From NCBI GenBank assembly GCA_019309685.1, contig JAFDFT010000055.1:1-9619 (forward strand): 9,619 nucleotides of DNA, in the 5' to 3' direction. This document shows, piece by piece, positions 1-6,731 of the stretch (positions within the stretch are counted from its first letter, which is position 1; each line of letters opens with the position of its first letter). The notes beneath the pieces were generated by a model. It was not told the DNA's origin. It saw nothing but the letters and a program-made list of their open reading frames with translations, and searched no databases. This DNA is from Deltaproteobacteria bacterium. Its GTDB lineage: Bacteria > Desulfobacterota > Desulfobacteria > Desulfobacterales > JAABPS01. The position numbers and the translations under genes were made by a program.

Positions 1-429
1 GTAAATGGTTTCTTCCTTGCTTGAAAGGGGGAGATGAAAACGAGCCATGGGCCTGAAAAAAGAGGTATGCGGACAGCCGCTGGTGGCGATAATTAGCCCC
101 ATAATAGAACTGATTCCTCTTTGCACAGTTGTTTTCTGGGAAACAATTCTTTCATTAGTTGAAACGTCTATAGTTACTTTATCGTAAGATATCAAACCCT
201 TAAATTTTCTTACAATATTTACGAGATTGGCTGACAAAGGACAATACGTGTATTTATCTGGATTAATGACACAATTGGGGCACTGGTAATAACCAAGATC
301 CGTCCAGGACGGAAGAATTGAAGGCATATTGTTTATTAATACAAGTTCTTTAGCATCAAATTGAAGATCAAACACCTCACTGGATTGATCAGGCAAGGTG
401 AATTTGTATTGTATGTTAACAGTTTCCAT
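1..429 (-). CDS. DUF6901-like protein of unknown function (3' end outside the window)
   Basis: I translated this reading frame by hand. It begins METVNIQYKFTLPD, stays open for 143 codons to the window edge, and has no stop, so the C-terminus is missing. Visible features are a Cys pair (YYQCPNC) followed by YCPLSANL, a charged middle part, and a GLIIATSGCPHTSFFRPM segment with a further Cys and His. The four cysteines and the histidine could bind a metal, but that is inference. There is no signal peptide or membrane segment. From memory it resembles small proteins labelled DUF6901 in deltaproteobacteria; no function is known to me. An in-frame ATG seven codons upstream (448-450) is an alternative start, but it lies inside the inverted-repeat element, and neither start has a convincing Shine-Dalgarno sequence. 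The gene is probably intact in its coding part; its native upstream region appears to have been replaced by the element. Confidence 0.72.
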   Translation of the reverse strand, partial: METVNIQYKFTLPDQSSEVFDLQFDAKELVLINNMPSILPSWTDLGYYQCPNCVINPDKYTYCPLSANLVNIVRKFKGLISYDKVTIDVSTNERIVSQKTTVQRGISSIMGLIIATSGCPHTSFFRPMARFHLPLSSKEETIY

Positions 430-440
430 AAGATTTAGTT

Positions 441-585
441 TAGTGCCCATCAATAAATTGCTATTTTGCCCGATTTCTGCGTTAGGCTCAAATTTTATTC
501 CTCGAAATACTCAATGTATTCCTCCGGGTAAAATTTTCACCTTCCTTGAACTCGAACAAAATATCTAATTTATAGAAGGACACTA
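441..585. mobile_element. Non-autonomous inverted-repeat (MITE-like) element, copy 1
   Basis: This is a 145-bp non-coding element with imperfect terminal inverted repeats of about 38 bp. The left end (TAGTGCCCATCAATAAAT) matches the reverse complement of the right end (TAGTGTCCTTCTATAAAT), and the similarity continues inward to TATTTTGCCCGATTTC against TATTTTGTTCGAGTTC. The centre contains a weaker palindrome with a short AATAC/GTATT hairpin. Both ends adjoin a TA dinucleotide, which fits a TA target duplication such as IS630/Tc1-type transposases make; that assignment is inference. The inner 79 bp (485-563) match copy 2 (4197-4275) at about 65 of 79 positions by hand alignment. No transposase is present, so the element would need help in trans. 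Its right end overlaps the stop codon of the dehydrogenase gene, and its left end lies 11 nt from the start codon of the DUF6901-like gene. Confidence 0.75.
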
Positions 586-1563
586 GTTCACAAGATAATG
601 AGGCACCTTTCCTGAAAGGGCCTTTCTGATATTTTCGAATGCCATTGTTACAATTTTAAATTGAGATTCCATGGTGGAGCCAGCGATATGCGGTGTCAAT
701 ATCAAATTATCAGTATCCACACTCAATAATGGATTATCTTTAGTTATCGGTTCTTTAGAGAACACATCGAGCCCTGCACCTCCAATATTCTCATTTTTTA
801 GCGCGTCCGCTACGGCTTGTTCATCAACCACTTCCCCTCGCGCAACATTGATCAAAATTGAAGTGTTTTTCATTAATTGTATCTCAGCTTTTCCGATCAA
901 ATTTTTTGTTGTTTCTGTTAACGGACAGTGCAAACTAATTATATCGGCATTTTTCAATAAATCTTTAAATTCGGAGTATTTTACTTGATATTCAGTTTCC
1001 AGTGACGGGTTTAATCGGTTGATATCAAAATAAATGCTATTTACACCAAATGGAATCAGACGTTTGGCAACTGCTTTGCCGGTACTGCCCATGCCGATCA
1101 GCCCCCAGCATTTACCATTTATTTCACCTGCTTGTATATCTGTAAATTTCCATTGCATTTCACGTGTGGTTCTATGGGCATACAGCATTTTTTTCACAAG
1201 ACATAGCCCCAGCATAACGGTGTGCTCAGCAACCCCGGAATCATTAGCGCCGGGCGTATTGCCGACTTTGACACCTGCTTCCGTGCACGCATCAACATCG
1301 ATGTGCTGATAGCCAACGCTTAAATTTTGTATTAATTTAAGCTGTTTGGCTTGATGAATCATGGGACGTGTCACTGCTATGTTGAAGGTAAAGTCAGCAA
1401 TGATTATTGTTGCATCTTTTATTTGATCAACAATTTCATTTTCGTTCATTGAATTCGCATTTATAATTTCAATCCCGTCAGTGTTTTCGAGACCTTCACC
1501 GGGCAATAATTGTTGAATCATTTCAACTGGGAGGGGAGCGAGGCAGACAATTTTGTTGATCAT
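583..1563 (-). CDS. D-2-hydroxyacid dehydrogenase (NAD-dependent, PGDH/LdhA-like superfamily)
   Basis: This 326-residue cytoplasmic oxidoreductase should interconvert a 2-oxoacid and a (R)-2-hydroxyacid with NAD(H). The catalytic domain is split around a Rossmann domain (about residues 105-290). The nucleotide loop is G157-M-G159-S-T-G162, and D180 at the end of the following strand suggests NAD rather than NADP. The family triad is present: R242 in NVARGE, E271 in SKEP and H292 in LTPHIAGST. VGYQHID (83-89) is the usual substrate-domain motif. Length is normal for the family. The start is supported by AGGAA about 8 nt upstream. The gene is divergent from the dehydratase operon, which suggests it may supply a 2-hydroxyacid precursor to that enzyme, as in reductive amino-acid pathways. 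Sequence alone does not separate phosphoglycerate, hydroxypyruvate, lactate or aryl-lactate dehydrogenases. The stop codon TAG lies at the junction with element copy 1. Confidence 0.9.
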   Translation of the reverse strand: MINKIVCLAPLPVEMIQQLLPGEGLENTDGIEIINANSMNENEIVDQIKDATIIIADFTFNIAVTRPMIHQAKQLKLIQNLSVGYQHIDVDACTEAGVKVGNTPGANDSGVAEHTVMLGLCLVKKMLYAHRTTREMQWKFTDIQAGEINGKCWGLIGMGSTGKAVAKRLIPFGVNSIYFDINRLNPSLETEYQVKYSEFKDLLKNADIISLHCPLTETTKNLIGKAEIQLMKNTSILINVARGEVVDEQAVADALKNENIGGAGLDVFSKEPITKDNPLLSVDTDNLILTPHIAGSTMESQFKIVTMAFENIRKALSGKVPHYLVN

Positions 1564-1748
1564 AGGGCTAATTCCTTTTTGATTTTTATTTGAAGAGTGT
1601 TAAGATATAGGGTAATCGAGAATCATCATTTATAATGTTTTCTTCGGCTGAATACCCTATCCACATTAAGCGGACCATGAAACACTTTATTATATGTCAG
1701 CATTATAACAAATATCAAGAACGGTTTTCAAATTAAATTTAATATCTT
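1564..1748. promoter_or_regulatory. Divergent intergenic region with a candidate operator dyad
   Basis: This 185-bp AT-rich spacer must hold the promoters of both the dehydrogenase and the dehydratase operon. It contains a perfect 8-bp inverted repeat, ATAGGGTA at 1607-1614 and TACCCTAT at 1653-1660, with a TATAAT hexamer (1631-1636) exactly at the dyad centre. I see no good -35 hexamer at the right distance on either strand. A shared regulator binding the two arms is possible, but an 8-bp pair could arise by chance in a spacer of this length. No regulator gene is in the window. Confidence 0.4.
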
Positions 1749-2867
1749 ATGAGAAATATATCGATAAAGAAATTTAAAGAAGCGCTGGATAATAAAAATG
1801 GCGAGCTTAGCTCCCTGGCAAAAAGCGGTAAAAAAATCATTGGCTATTTTTGTACTTATACACCAATAGAGATAATACATGCTGCCGGGTTTATGCCTGT
1901 TCGCGTGACAGGCGATGCTGAAACACTGTCGAAGGTGGATGCGCACGTTCCTAATTTCATATGTCCATATTTAAGAAGAGCCTTTGAGTCAGGCTTGAAC
2001 GGCCAATACGAATATCTTTCAGGTATTATTCAGGGCTATACCTGCGATGTGGCTTGTGGTCTGATAGATATGTGGAAAGAGAATATTGGCGGTGAACTTT
2101 TTCATACTGTACCGCTGCCGTATAATGATAATGCGGATTCCAGGAAGTATTTGAGTACGGCATTTGAAGAACTTGATCTTAAGCTTCAAAACGTCGGAGG
2201 ACAGCAAATCTATTCAAACATAGAAAGCTCGGTGGCTTTATATGAATCCATTCGCGCACTGATGATGGGTTTATATGAAAAAAGATATAAAGGCACATTG
2301 CCGCTTTCAGGCAGTGAGTTTCATACGGTTATCCAGACAGGCTTTACCCTGTCGCCGGAAGAATACCTGAAGATGCTTAAAAAGCTTAATGCAGATATTG
2401 AAGAGGCGGATACGAAATCAAACACACATACGCCCGTCCTTATTTCAGGAAGCATTATAGAGGAGCCGATATATTTAGACATCATTGAAGCTTCAGGGGG
2501 TAGAATTGTTGGCGATGATCTGTGTACGGGTCTTAGACATTTTATTCAGACGGACACAGTCGGACATGACCCCATGGAACGGATTATTGATAGGCATTTT
2601 TCGCGGCTTCCATGTCCTGCAAGGTCTAGGGCCGTAGAAAGAGCGCACTTGCTTATGGGCCTTACCAGGCAATCAGGAGCAAAAGGTCTGATATTTTTAT
2701 TTCAAAAATTTTGCACGCCTCACCTTGCTGATTATCCCGTGATTAAGGATATGTTGGATCAACAGGGTCTGCAAAGCATTATGCTGGAAATGGATGAAAC
2801 GGGTGCAATGGAAGGACAGCTCCAAACACGTTTAGAAGGGTTCTTTGAAGTCATGGGTAAGATATAA
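1749..2867 (+). CDS. 2-hydroxyacyl-CoA dehydratase D-component, HgdB/BcrC-like subunit
   Basis: This 372-residue protein has the fold and motifs of the 2-hydroxyacyl-CoA dehydratase/benzoyl-CoA reductase subunit family (COG1775, PF06050). Diagnostic stretches are IGYFCTYTPIEIIHAAG (31-47), NFICPYLR with C72, GYTCD with C99, VGDDLCTGLRHF with C259, LPCPAR with C289 and FCTPHLADYP with C322. In the family, conserved cysteines of this kind bind a [4Fe-4S] cluster that passes a single electron to the CoA-thioester substrate; which ones do so here cannot be read directly. It overlaps the next gene by one base, so the two subunits are probably made in equal amounts as a heterodimer. An in-frame TAA at 1740-1742 makes this ATG the earliest possible start, yet no Shine-Dalgarno sequence precedes it. 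The activator ATPase (HgdC type) is absent. Function as dehydratase or as reductase remains open. Confidence 0.88.
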   Translation: MRNISIKKFKEALDNKNGELSSLAKSGKKIIGYFCTYTPIEIIHAAGFMPVRVTGDAETLSKVDAHVPNFICPYLRRAFESGLNGQYEYLSGIIQGYTCDVACGLIDMWKENIGGELFHTVPLPYNDNADSRKYLSTAFEELDLKLQNVGGQQIYSNIESSVALYESIRALMMGLYEKRYKGTLPLSGSEFHTVIQTGFTLSPEEYLKMLKKLNADIEEADTKSNTHTPVLISGSIIEEPIYLDIIEASGGRIVGDDLCTGLRHFIQTDTVGHDPMERIIDRHFSRLPCPARSRAVERAHLLMGLTRQSGAKGLIFLFQKFCTPHLADYPVIKDMLDQQGLQSIMLEMDETGAMEGQLQTRLEGFFEVMGKI

Positions 2868-4114
2868 TGGAGAAAACAGCAAAATCAAAGAAAAGGCTTA
2901 GTACTGCAAAAGAGCTCAACAATATTGTCGCCCAGTTTTATTTAGAAGGGAATGACGCAAAAGAAAAGGGTGTCCCTGTTGGATGGATGCCTCCTATGAA
3001 CGGGGCCATTGAGATTTTTTACGCCATGGGGCTTCAGCCGGTATTTCCTGAGAATTGGTCTCCTGTATGTGCGGCATTCGGTTTGACGCCGAATAATTTT
3101 GAGATAGCAGAGAACATGGGGTTTTCAAGGGACTTGTGTGGATACCTTAGAAATATAACCGGATATATTTATGGTGATATGAACGGTGAACATGTGCCTT
3201 TGGGCGGTCTTCCAGAACCCGATATTATTTTATCAGCTGGCGGCGGATGTATTCCCGCCATGAAGATATTACACACACTGGAACGAAGATTTCCGGATGC
3301 CAATATATTTTCAGCAGATTTGCCTCAAGTTCCGGTTACGGAAATCCAACAGTATCACATCGATTACGCTGTCAAGGAAATGCATCGGCTGATTGATTTT
3401 CTTTGTCAGGTAACAGGAAAAACCATGGATTACGATCGGCTGGCAGAAGTAGTGCGTATTTCAGATAAAGCGTGTGAGCTATGGGATAAAATTATGTCGT
3501 ATCGAAAATACGTGCCCACGCCTTTTTCCGCAGCGGAAATCGGAATTATGTTTGTCATGGTTACACGCCAGGGAACACGGATCGCTGTGGATTTTCTTGA
3601 AAAGGTGCTTGATGAAGTTAAAGAACGCGCGAAAAACGGCATCGGCGTAATTGAAGATGAAAAAATACGGCTTTTCTGGGACAATATCCCTTTATGGTAC
3701 AACATGGGAATATTTAACTATTTTGAAAAAATGGGCGGGGTGGTTGTTGCTGAAACCTATTCGGCTGCGTGGTCTATGAGACTGGATGTGGACGATCCCA
3801 TAAAAGCCCTTGCGTTAAAGAGCCTGTGGTCTTATCCAATGGTGTCATGTGTATCCATAGAAAAAAGAAAGGAAATGGTTTTAAAGGCCTGCAAAGAATT
3901 TAAAATTGACGGCGCGATATTTCACAGCAACAAATCGTGTGTGCCCATTACCATGGGGCAAAGCGATATCAGAAGAGCTCTTGAAAAAGAACTAGGTATC
4001 CCAAGTGTGGTTATTGATGCGGATCACATGGATGACCGTAATTTTTCAATTGCCCAGTTTCAGACGAGGGTGGATGCGTTTATGGAAATGCTGCTTGATA
4101 GTTCACATCCATAA
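2867..4114 (+). CDS. 2-hydroxyacyl-CoA dehydratase D-component, HgdA/BcrB-like subunit
   Basis: This 415-residue protein is the paralogous partner of the preceding subunit. Family signatures are the N-terminal GWMPPMNGAIEIFYAMGLQP (39-58) with PEN at 61-63, RDLCGYLR (C91), GGGCIPA (C128) and, near the C-terminus, FHSNKSCVPITMGQ (C358) leading into the terminal helix QTRVDAFMEML. C91, C128 and C358 are the likeliest cluster ligands by comparison with the family. Start and stop overlap as TAATG at 2865-2869, the classic arrangement for translational coupling. In known systems two such subunits form the catalytic component, reduced one electron at a time by an ATP-dependent activator; none is encoded here. 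The last four codons (SSHP) and the stop lie inside the left inverted repeat of element copy 2, so the original C-terminus was probably slightly different. A benzoyl-CoA reductase role is possible but unsupported by neighbours. Confidence 0.87.
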   Translation: MEKTAKSKKRLSTAKELNNIVAQFYLEGNDAKEKGVPVGWMPPMNGAIEIFYAMGLQPVFPENWSPVCAAFGLTPNNFEIAENMGFSRDLCGYLRNITGYIYGDMNGEHVPLGGLPEPDIILSAGGGCIPAMKILHTLERRFPDANIFSADLPQVPVTEIQQYHIDYAVKEMHRLIDFLCQVTGKTMDYDRLAEVVRISDKACELWDKIMSYRKYVPTPFSAAEIGIMFVMVTRQGTRIAVDFLEKVLDEVKERAKNGIGVIEDEKIRLFWDNIPLWYNMGIFNYFEKMGGVVVAETYSAAWSMRLDVDDPIKALALKSLWSYPMVSCVSIEKRKEMVLKACKEFKIDGAIFHSNKSCVPITMGQSDIRRALEKELGIPSVVIDADHMDDRNFSIAQFQTRVDAFMEMLLDSSHP

Positions 4115-4297
4115 ATGGCCCTTTTTGCCCAATTTCCCGCCTATGCCAAGACTACGGCGAGGCGAGCTGTGTCAGGTGGAACATCAGCCTTCGGCGGGCT
4201 CAAATTTTAATCCTCGAAATACTTCGTGTATTCCTGCGGTTAAAATCATCGCCTTTCTTGAAATTGAACAAAAATAACTCATTTATGAATGTGAAAG
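4099..4297. mobile_element. Non-autonomous inverted-repeat (MITE-like) element, copy 2
   Basis: This is the second copy of the element at 441-585, in the same orientation. Its left arm (4102-4136, beginning TTCACATCCATAAATG) matches the reverse complement of the right arm (4260-4295, ending CATTTATGAATGTGAA). The outermost 16 bp agree at 15 positions, and the arms continue to GCCCAATTTC / GAAATTGAAC. The inner part repeats copy 1, including the short AATAC-TTCGT-GTATT hairpin. It is longer than copy 1 because of an extra stretch of about 53 nt (4137-4190 region). The right boundary is uncertain by a few bases. The element separates the dehydratase operon from the glycyl radical enzyme operon. 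When transcribed its long stem could act as a transcription attenuator or terminator for the upstream operon; there is no clear U-tract, so this is inference. Confidence 0.75.
4136..4198. repeat. Nested GC-rich hairpin insert inside element copy 2
   Basis: Where copy 1 has 7 nt between ATTTC and GGCTCAAA (478-484), copy 2 has about 60 nt (4137-4196). The extra block is bounded by CCCGCC (4136-4141) and GGCGGG (4193-4198), which are perfect reverse complements, and holds further GCC/GGCGAGGCG pairing inside. It is much richer in G and C than the surrounding element. It looks like a separate small palindromic sequence that inserted into, or expanded within, the element. Confidence 0.5.
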
Positions 4298-4362
4298 ATA
4301 TTTTAAACACTCGAGAATTAATTAGATAATAATGTGTCTAAAAACTAATTAGGGTAAATGCC
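4298..4362 (+). promoter_or_regulatory. Leader of the glycyl radical enzyme operon with RBS and inverted repeat
   Basis: This short AT-rich leader lies between the element and the ATG at 4363. AGGG at 4351-4354 is a suitable Shine-Dalgarno sequence 8 nt before the start. TAATTAG (4319-4325) and CTAATTA (4345-4351) form a 7-bp inverted repeat across 19 nt, and the second arm touches the ribosome binding site. It may be an operator or simply AT-rich chance. No confident -35/-10 pair is visible, so the promoter may lie in the element itself. Confidence 0.35.
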
Positions 4363-6696
4363 ATGAAACGTAAAACTGTTTATGATAGCACTGACAGCTA
4401 CCAGCATTTTACAAGAATAAATAGATTTGAAAAGATCAAAAAGGATCTTTTCAACAGCCCCATGTTCCTTTGCACAGAAAGAGCCCGGCTGATTACTGAA
4501 TATTTTAAAAAATTTGCTGATCCAAAAGAAGCAATGATCATCCGTAAAGCCAAAGCGTTTAGATATGTCTTGAAAAACAAATCAACAAAGATTTATCCGC
4601 ATGAGCTGATCGCGGGAAATGTGGGTTCTAAAAGAAAATCAGCCATTATGCATCCAGAGTTGGCCGGTGTTTTTGTGAGTCAGGATTTGCTGTGGATTGA
4701 TAAAAGAAAGACAACGCCCTTTCAAATATCATGGCCGGAAAGACTCTATTTAATTTTCCGTGTCATTCCACACTGGATTTTTAGAAGCATGGTTATCCGA
4801 GCGTTTTATCCACGTGTATTCAAGCTCATGCGTTATCTCATAGAACAACTGGGGGCCAAATACTATCTTATCAATGAAGTGGCAGGTATCGGCCACTTTT
4901 TGCCGAATTACGAGGAAATATTAAGAAAGGGGATAAAAGGATATCTGGCATCCATGGAGGGAAAATCAACAGATCTGCACACTGCCGCAAAAATTGCATG
5001 TGAAGGCATTGTGGAGTATGCACGGCGACTATCCATTGAAGCAAAAAAAATATCTGAAGAATCAGAAACAGACGAACAAAAAAAAGAACTTGCTGAGATT
5101 GCCCGTAATTGTGCGAAGGTTCCTGAACACCCAGCAGAAACGTTTCATGAAGCCCTCCAATCTCTCTGGTTGTGCCATTTAGGCGTTTGCCTTGAAAGTA
5201 TCAATTCAGCCGTATCCTTTGGCAGAATGGATCAATACTTATATCCCTTTTATCGGGATGATACTGATAATGGTAGAATAACGTCTGAAAAAGCAAAAGA
5301 ACTGCTGCTTTGCTTTTCAGCAAAGTCAACGGAACATGTGTTTATCATGTCTGAGATGTCGAGTAAATATCATGGCGGGTATCTGGTGGCGCAGGCCGCG
5401 ATTGTGGGCGGTATGGACAGCAATGGAAATGACGCGGAAAATGATCTTAGCTATATATTCCTTGATGTTATGGAAACATCCGGCTTGCGGGATCCGAATT
5501 ACCAGGTTAGGGTGCACAAAAACTCTTCAGAATCATTTATCCGGCGGGCTTCGGAAGTGGCGTCAAAGGGAAATGGGGTTCCTGCTTTTTTCAGTGATGA
5601 AGCAGTGATAAGCTCGCTTGAGGCGCATGGGTATCCAATAGAAGAGGCCCGAAATTACGGGATTGTTGGGTGTGTAGAGCCTTCTATTCCAGGGAAAAGT
5701 TTTCTTTCAACAGATGCCGCGCTTTTTAACCTACCTGTTTGTCTGGAAATGGCACTTAAAAAGAAAAGAAATTTAAATACGATTGATGACGTTATTGAGT
5801 CTTTTAAAAATCAGGTAGAGTCCAGAGTGTCGAGGCTGATTGATGATATACAGGTTATTGAAAAGGGAAATAAAGATTTTCATCCCACACCCTTTTCATC
5901 CATGCTGGTTCAGGGATGCCTTGAATCCGGAAAAGATTTAACCCAGGGCGGGGCGGTGTATAATTCAAGCGGTGTACAGGGTGTAGGTGTGGCAGACGTG
6001 GCTGATTCCTTAATGGCCATTAATCATGTTATTTTTAGGCACAAAAAATATTCCATGGGTCAATTGCGAAAGGCAATGACAAACAACTTTAAAAATAATG
6101 AAAAGATGCGCGAGGAACTTATACATTCGCCTAAATTTGGTAATAACCATCAGGAACCGGATCAGATAGCTGGACTAGTTGCTGGCATATTTCATTCAGC
6201 CTTAAGTACATATACCAACACAAGGGGCGGACCCTATTTGCCAGGATTTTATTCATCAACCTGTCATGTGGCATTTGGCGAAAAGGTAGGTGCTTTACCC
6301 AGCGGCCGTAAAGCAGGAGAACCTTTTGCACCAAGCCTGGGAGCAGCCAATGGCCGAGAGCGGAACGGACCGACTGCTTTGCTTAACTCTGTTGCATCCA
6401 TCAACGCGAAACTTTCTCCCAATGGCTACGCTCTTAATTTAAGATTTGATCCACATACACTTGCTGGCGAGAAAGGCAAAGATATAGTTTCTGCGTTGGT
6501 GGGTGGGTATTTCAAACAAGGGGGTATGGAGATGCAGTTAAATGTAGTGGATACTAAGACCTTGGAGCAGGCCAGAACGCATCCCGGCATGTACCCGGAT
6601 CTGGTGGTAAGAGTAGCGGGGTATTGTGCTTATTTTGACGATCTTCCGGATTCAGTAAAAGCGGAGATTATTTCAAGAACAATTTTGAATACCTAG
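4363..6696 (+). CDS. Glycyl radical enzyme of the CxE dehydratase/lyase class, substrate unknown
   Basis: This 777-residue protein is a pyruvate formate-lyase-like glycyl radical enzyme. The PFL-type domain fills most of the chain, and the glycine-radical domain is C-terminal with R750-V-A-G753-Y-C-A-Y; G753 should carry the radical. The active-site loop is YGIVGC437-V-E439-P, so the thiyl Cys is followed by Val-Glu rather than a second Cys, which excludes true pyruvate formate-lyase. D451, fourteen residues after the Cys, matches the substrate-binding Asp of glycerol/1,2-propanediol dehydratases, and SVSFGRMDQYLYP (283-295) also matches that group. H177 in GIGHFLPNYE is a candidate for the diol-dehydratase His. 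The length fits glycerol dehydratase and is short for 4-hydroxyphenylacetate decarboxylase. Related candidates are hydroxyproline dehydratase and isethionate-type sulfite lyases. No radical-SAM activase is adjacent, which is uncommon. It is followed at 35 nt by the aldo/keto reductase gene, so the two probably share a transcript. Confidence 0.9.
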   Translation: MKRKTVYDSTDSYQHFTRINRFEKIKKDLFNSPMFLCTERARLITEYFKKFADPKEAMIIRKAKAFRYVLKNKSTKIYPHELIAGNVGSKRKSAIMHPELAGVFVSQDLLWIDKRKTTPFQISWPERLYLIFRVIPHWIFRSMVIRAFYPRVFKLMRYLIEQLGAKYYLINEVAGIGHFLPNYEEILRKGIKGYLASMEGKSTDLHTAAKIACEGIVEYARRLSIEAKKISEESETDEQKKELAEIARNCAKVPEHPAETFHEALQSLWLCHLGVCLESINSAVSFGRMDQYLYPFYRDDTDNGRITSEKAKELLLCFSAKSTEHVFIMSEMSSKYHGGYLVAQAAIVGGMDSNGNDAENDLSYIFLDVMETSGLRDPNYQVRVHKNSSESFIRRASEVASKGNGVPAFFSDEAVISSLEAHGYPIEEARNYGIVGCVEPSIPGKSFLSTDAALFNLPVCLEMALKKKRNLNTIDDVIESFKNQVESRVSRLIDDIQVIEKGNKDFHPTPFSSMLVQGCLESGKDLTQGGAVYNSSGVQGVGVADVADSLMAINHVIFRHKKYSMGQLRKAMTNNFKNNEKMREELIHSPKFGNNHQEPDQIAGLVAGIFHSALSTYTNTRGGPYLPGFYSSTCHVAFGEKVGALPSGRKAGEPFAPSLGAANGRERNGPTALLNSVASINAKLSPNGYALNLRFDPHTLAGEKGKDIVSALVGGYFKQGGMEMQLNVVDTKTLEQARTHPGMYPDLVVRVAGYCAYFDDLPDSVKAEIISRTILNT

Positions 6697-6719
6697 AAGA
6701 TTTGAAAAGGTAAAGCGTT

Positions 6720-6726
6720 GGAGGTG
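6720..6726 (+). promoter_or_regulatory. Strong ribosome binding site for the aldo/keto reductase
   Basis: GGAGGTG stands 5 nt before the ATG at 6732 and is the best Shine-Dalgarno sequence in the window. It fixes the start and suggests efficient translation of the second gene of the operon. Confidence 0.8.
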
Positions 6727-6731
6727 AAAAC

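Noticed and set aside
1749..4114. Calling the pair benzoyl-CoA reductase BcrC/BcrB
   Set aside because: The motifs are shared by the whole superfamily, and no other benzoyl-CoA pathway genes, activator subunits or ferredoxin are nearby.
4005..4277. A 90-codon plus-strand frame across the end of the second dehydratase subunit and the inverted-repeat element
   Set aside because: It is an out-of-frame shadow of a well-supported gene and continues into a palindromic non-coding element.
4363..6696. Calling the glycyl radical enzyme pyruvate formate-lyase or 4-hydroxyphenylacetate decarboxylase
   Set aside because: The Cys-Cys active-site pair of pyruvate formate-lyase is replaced by Cys-Val-Glu; the decarboxylase is longer and has a small iron-sulfur subunit gene beside it, absent here.
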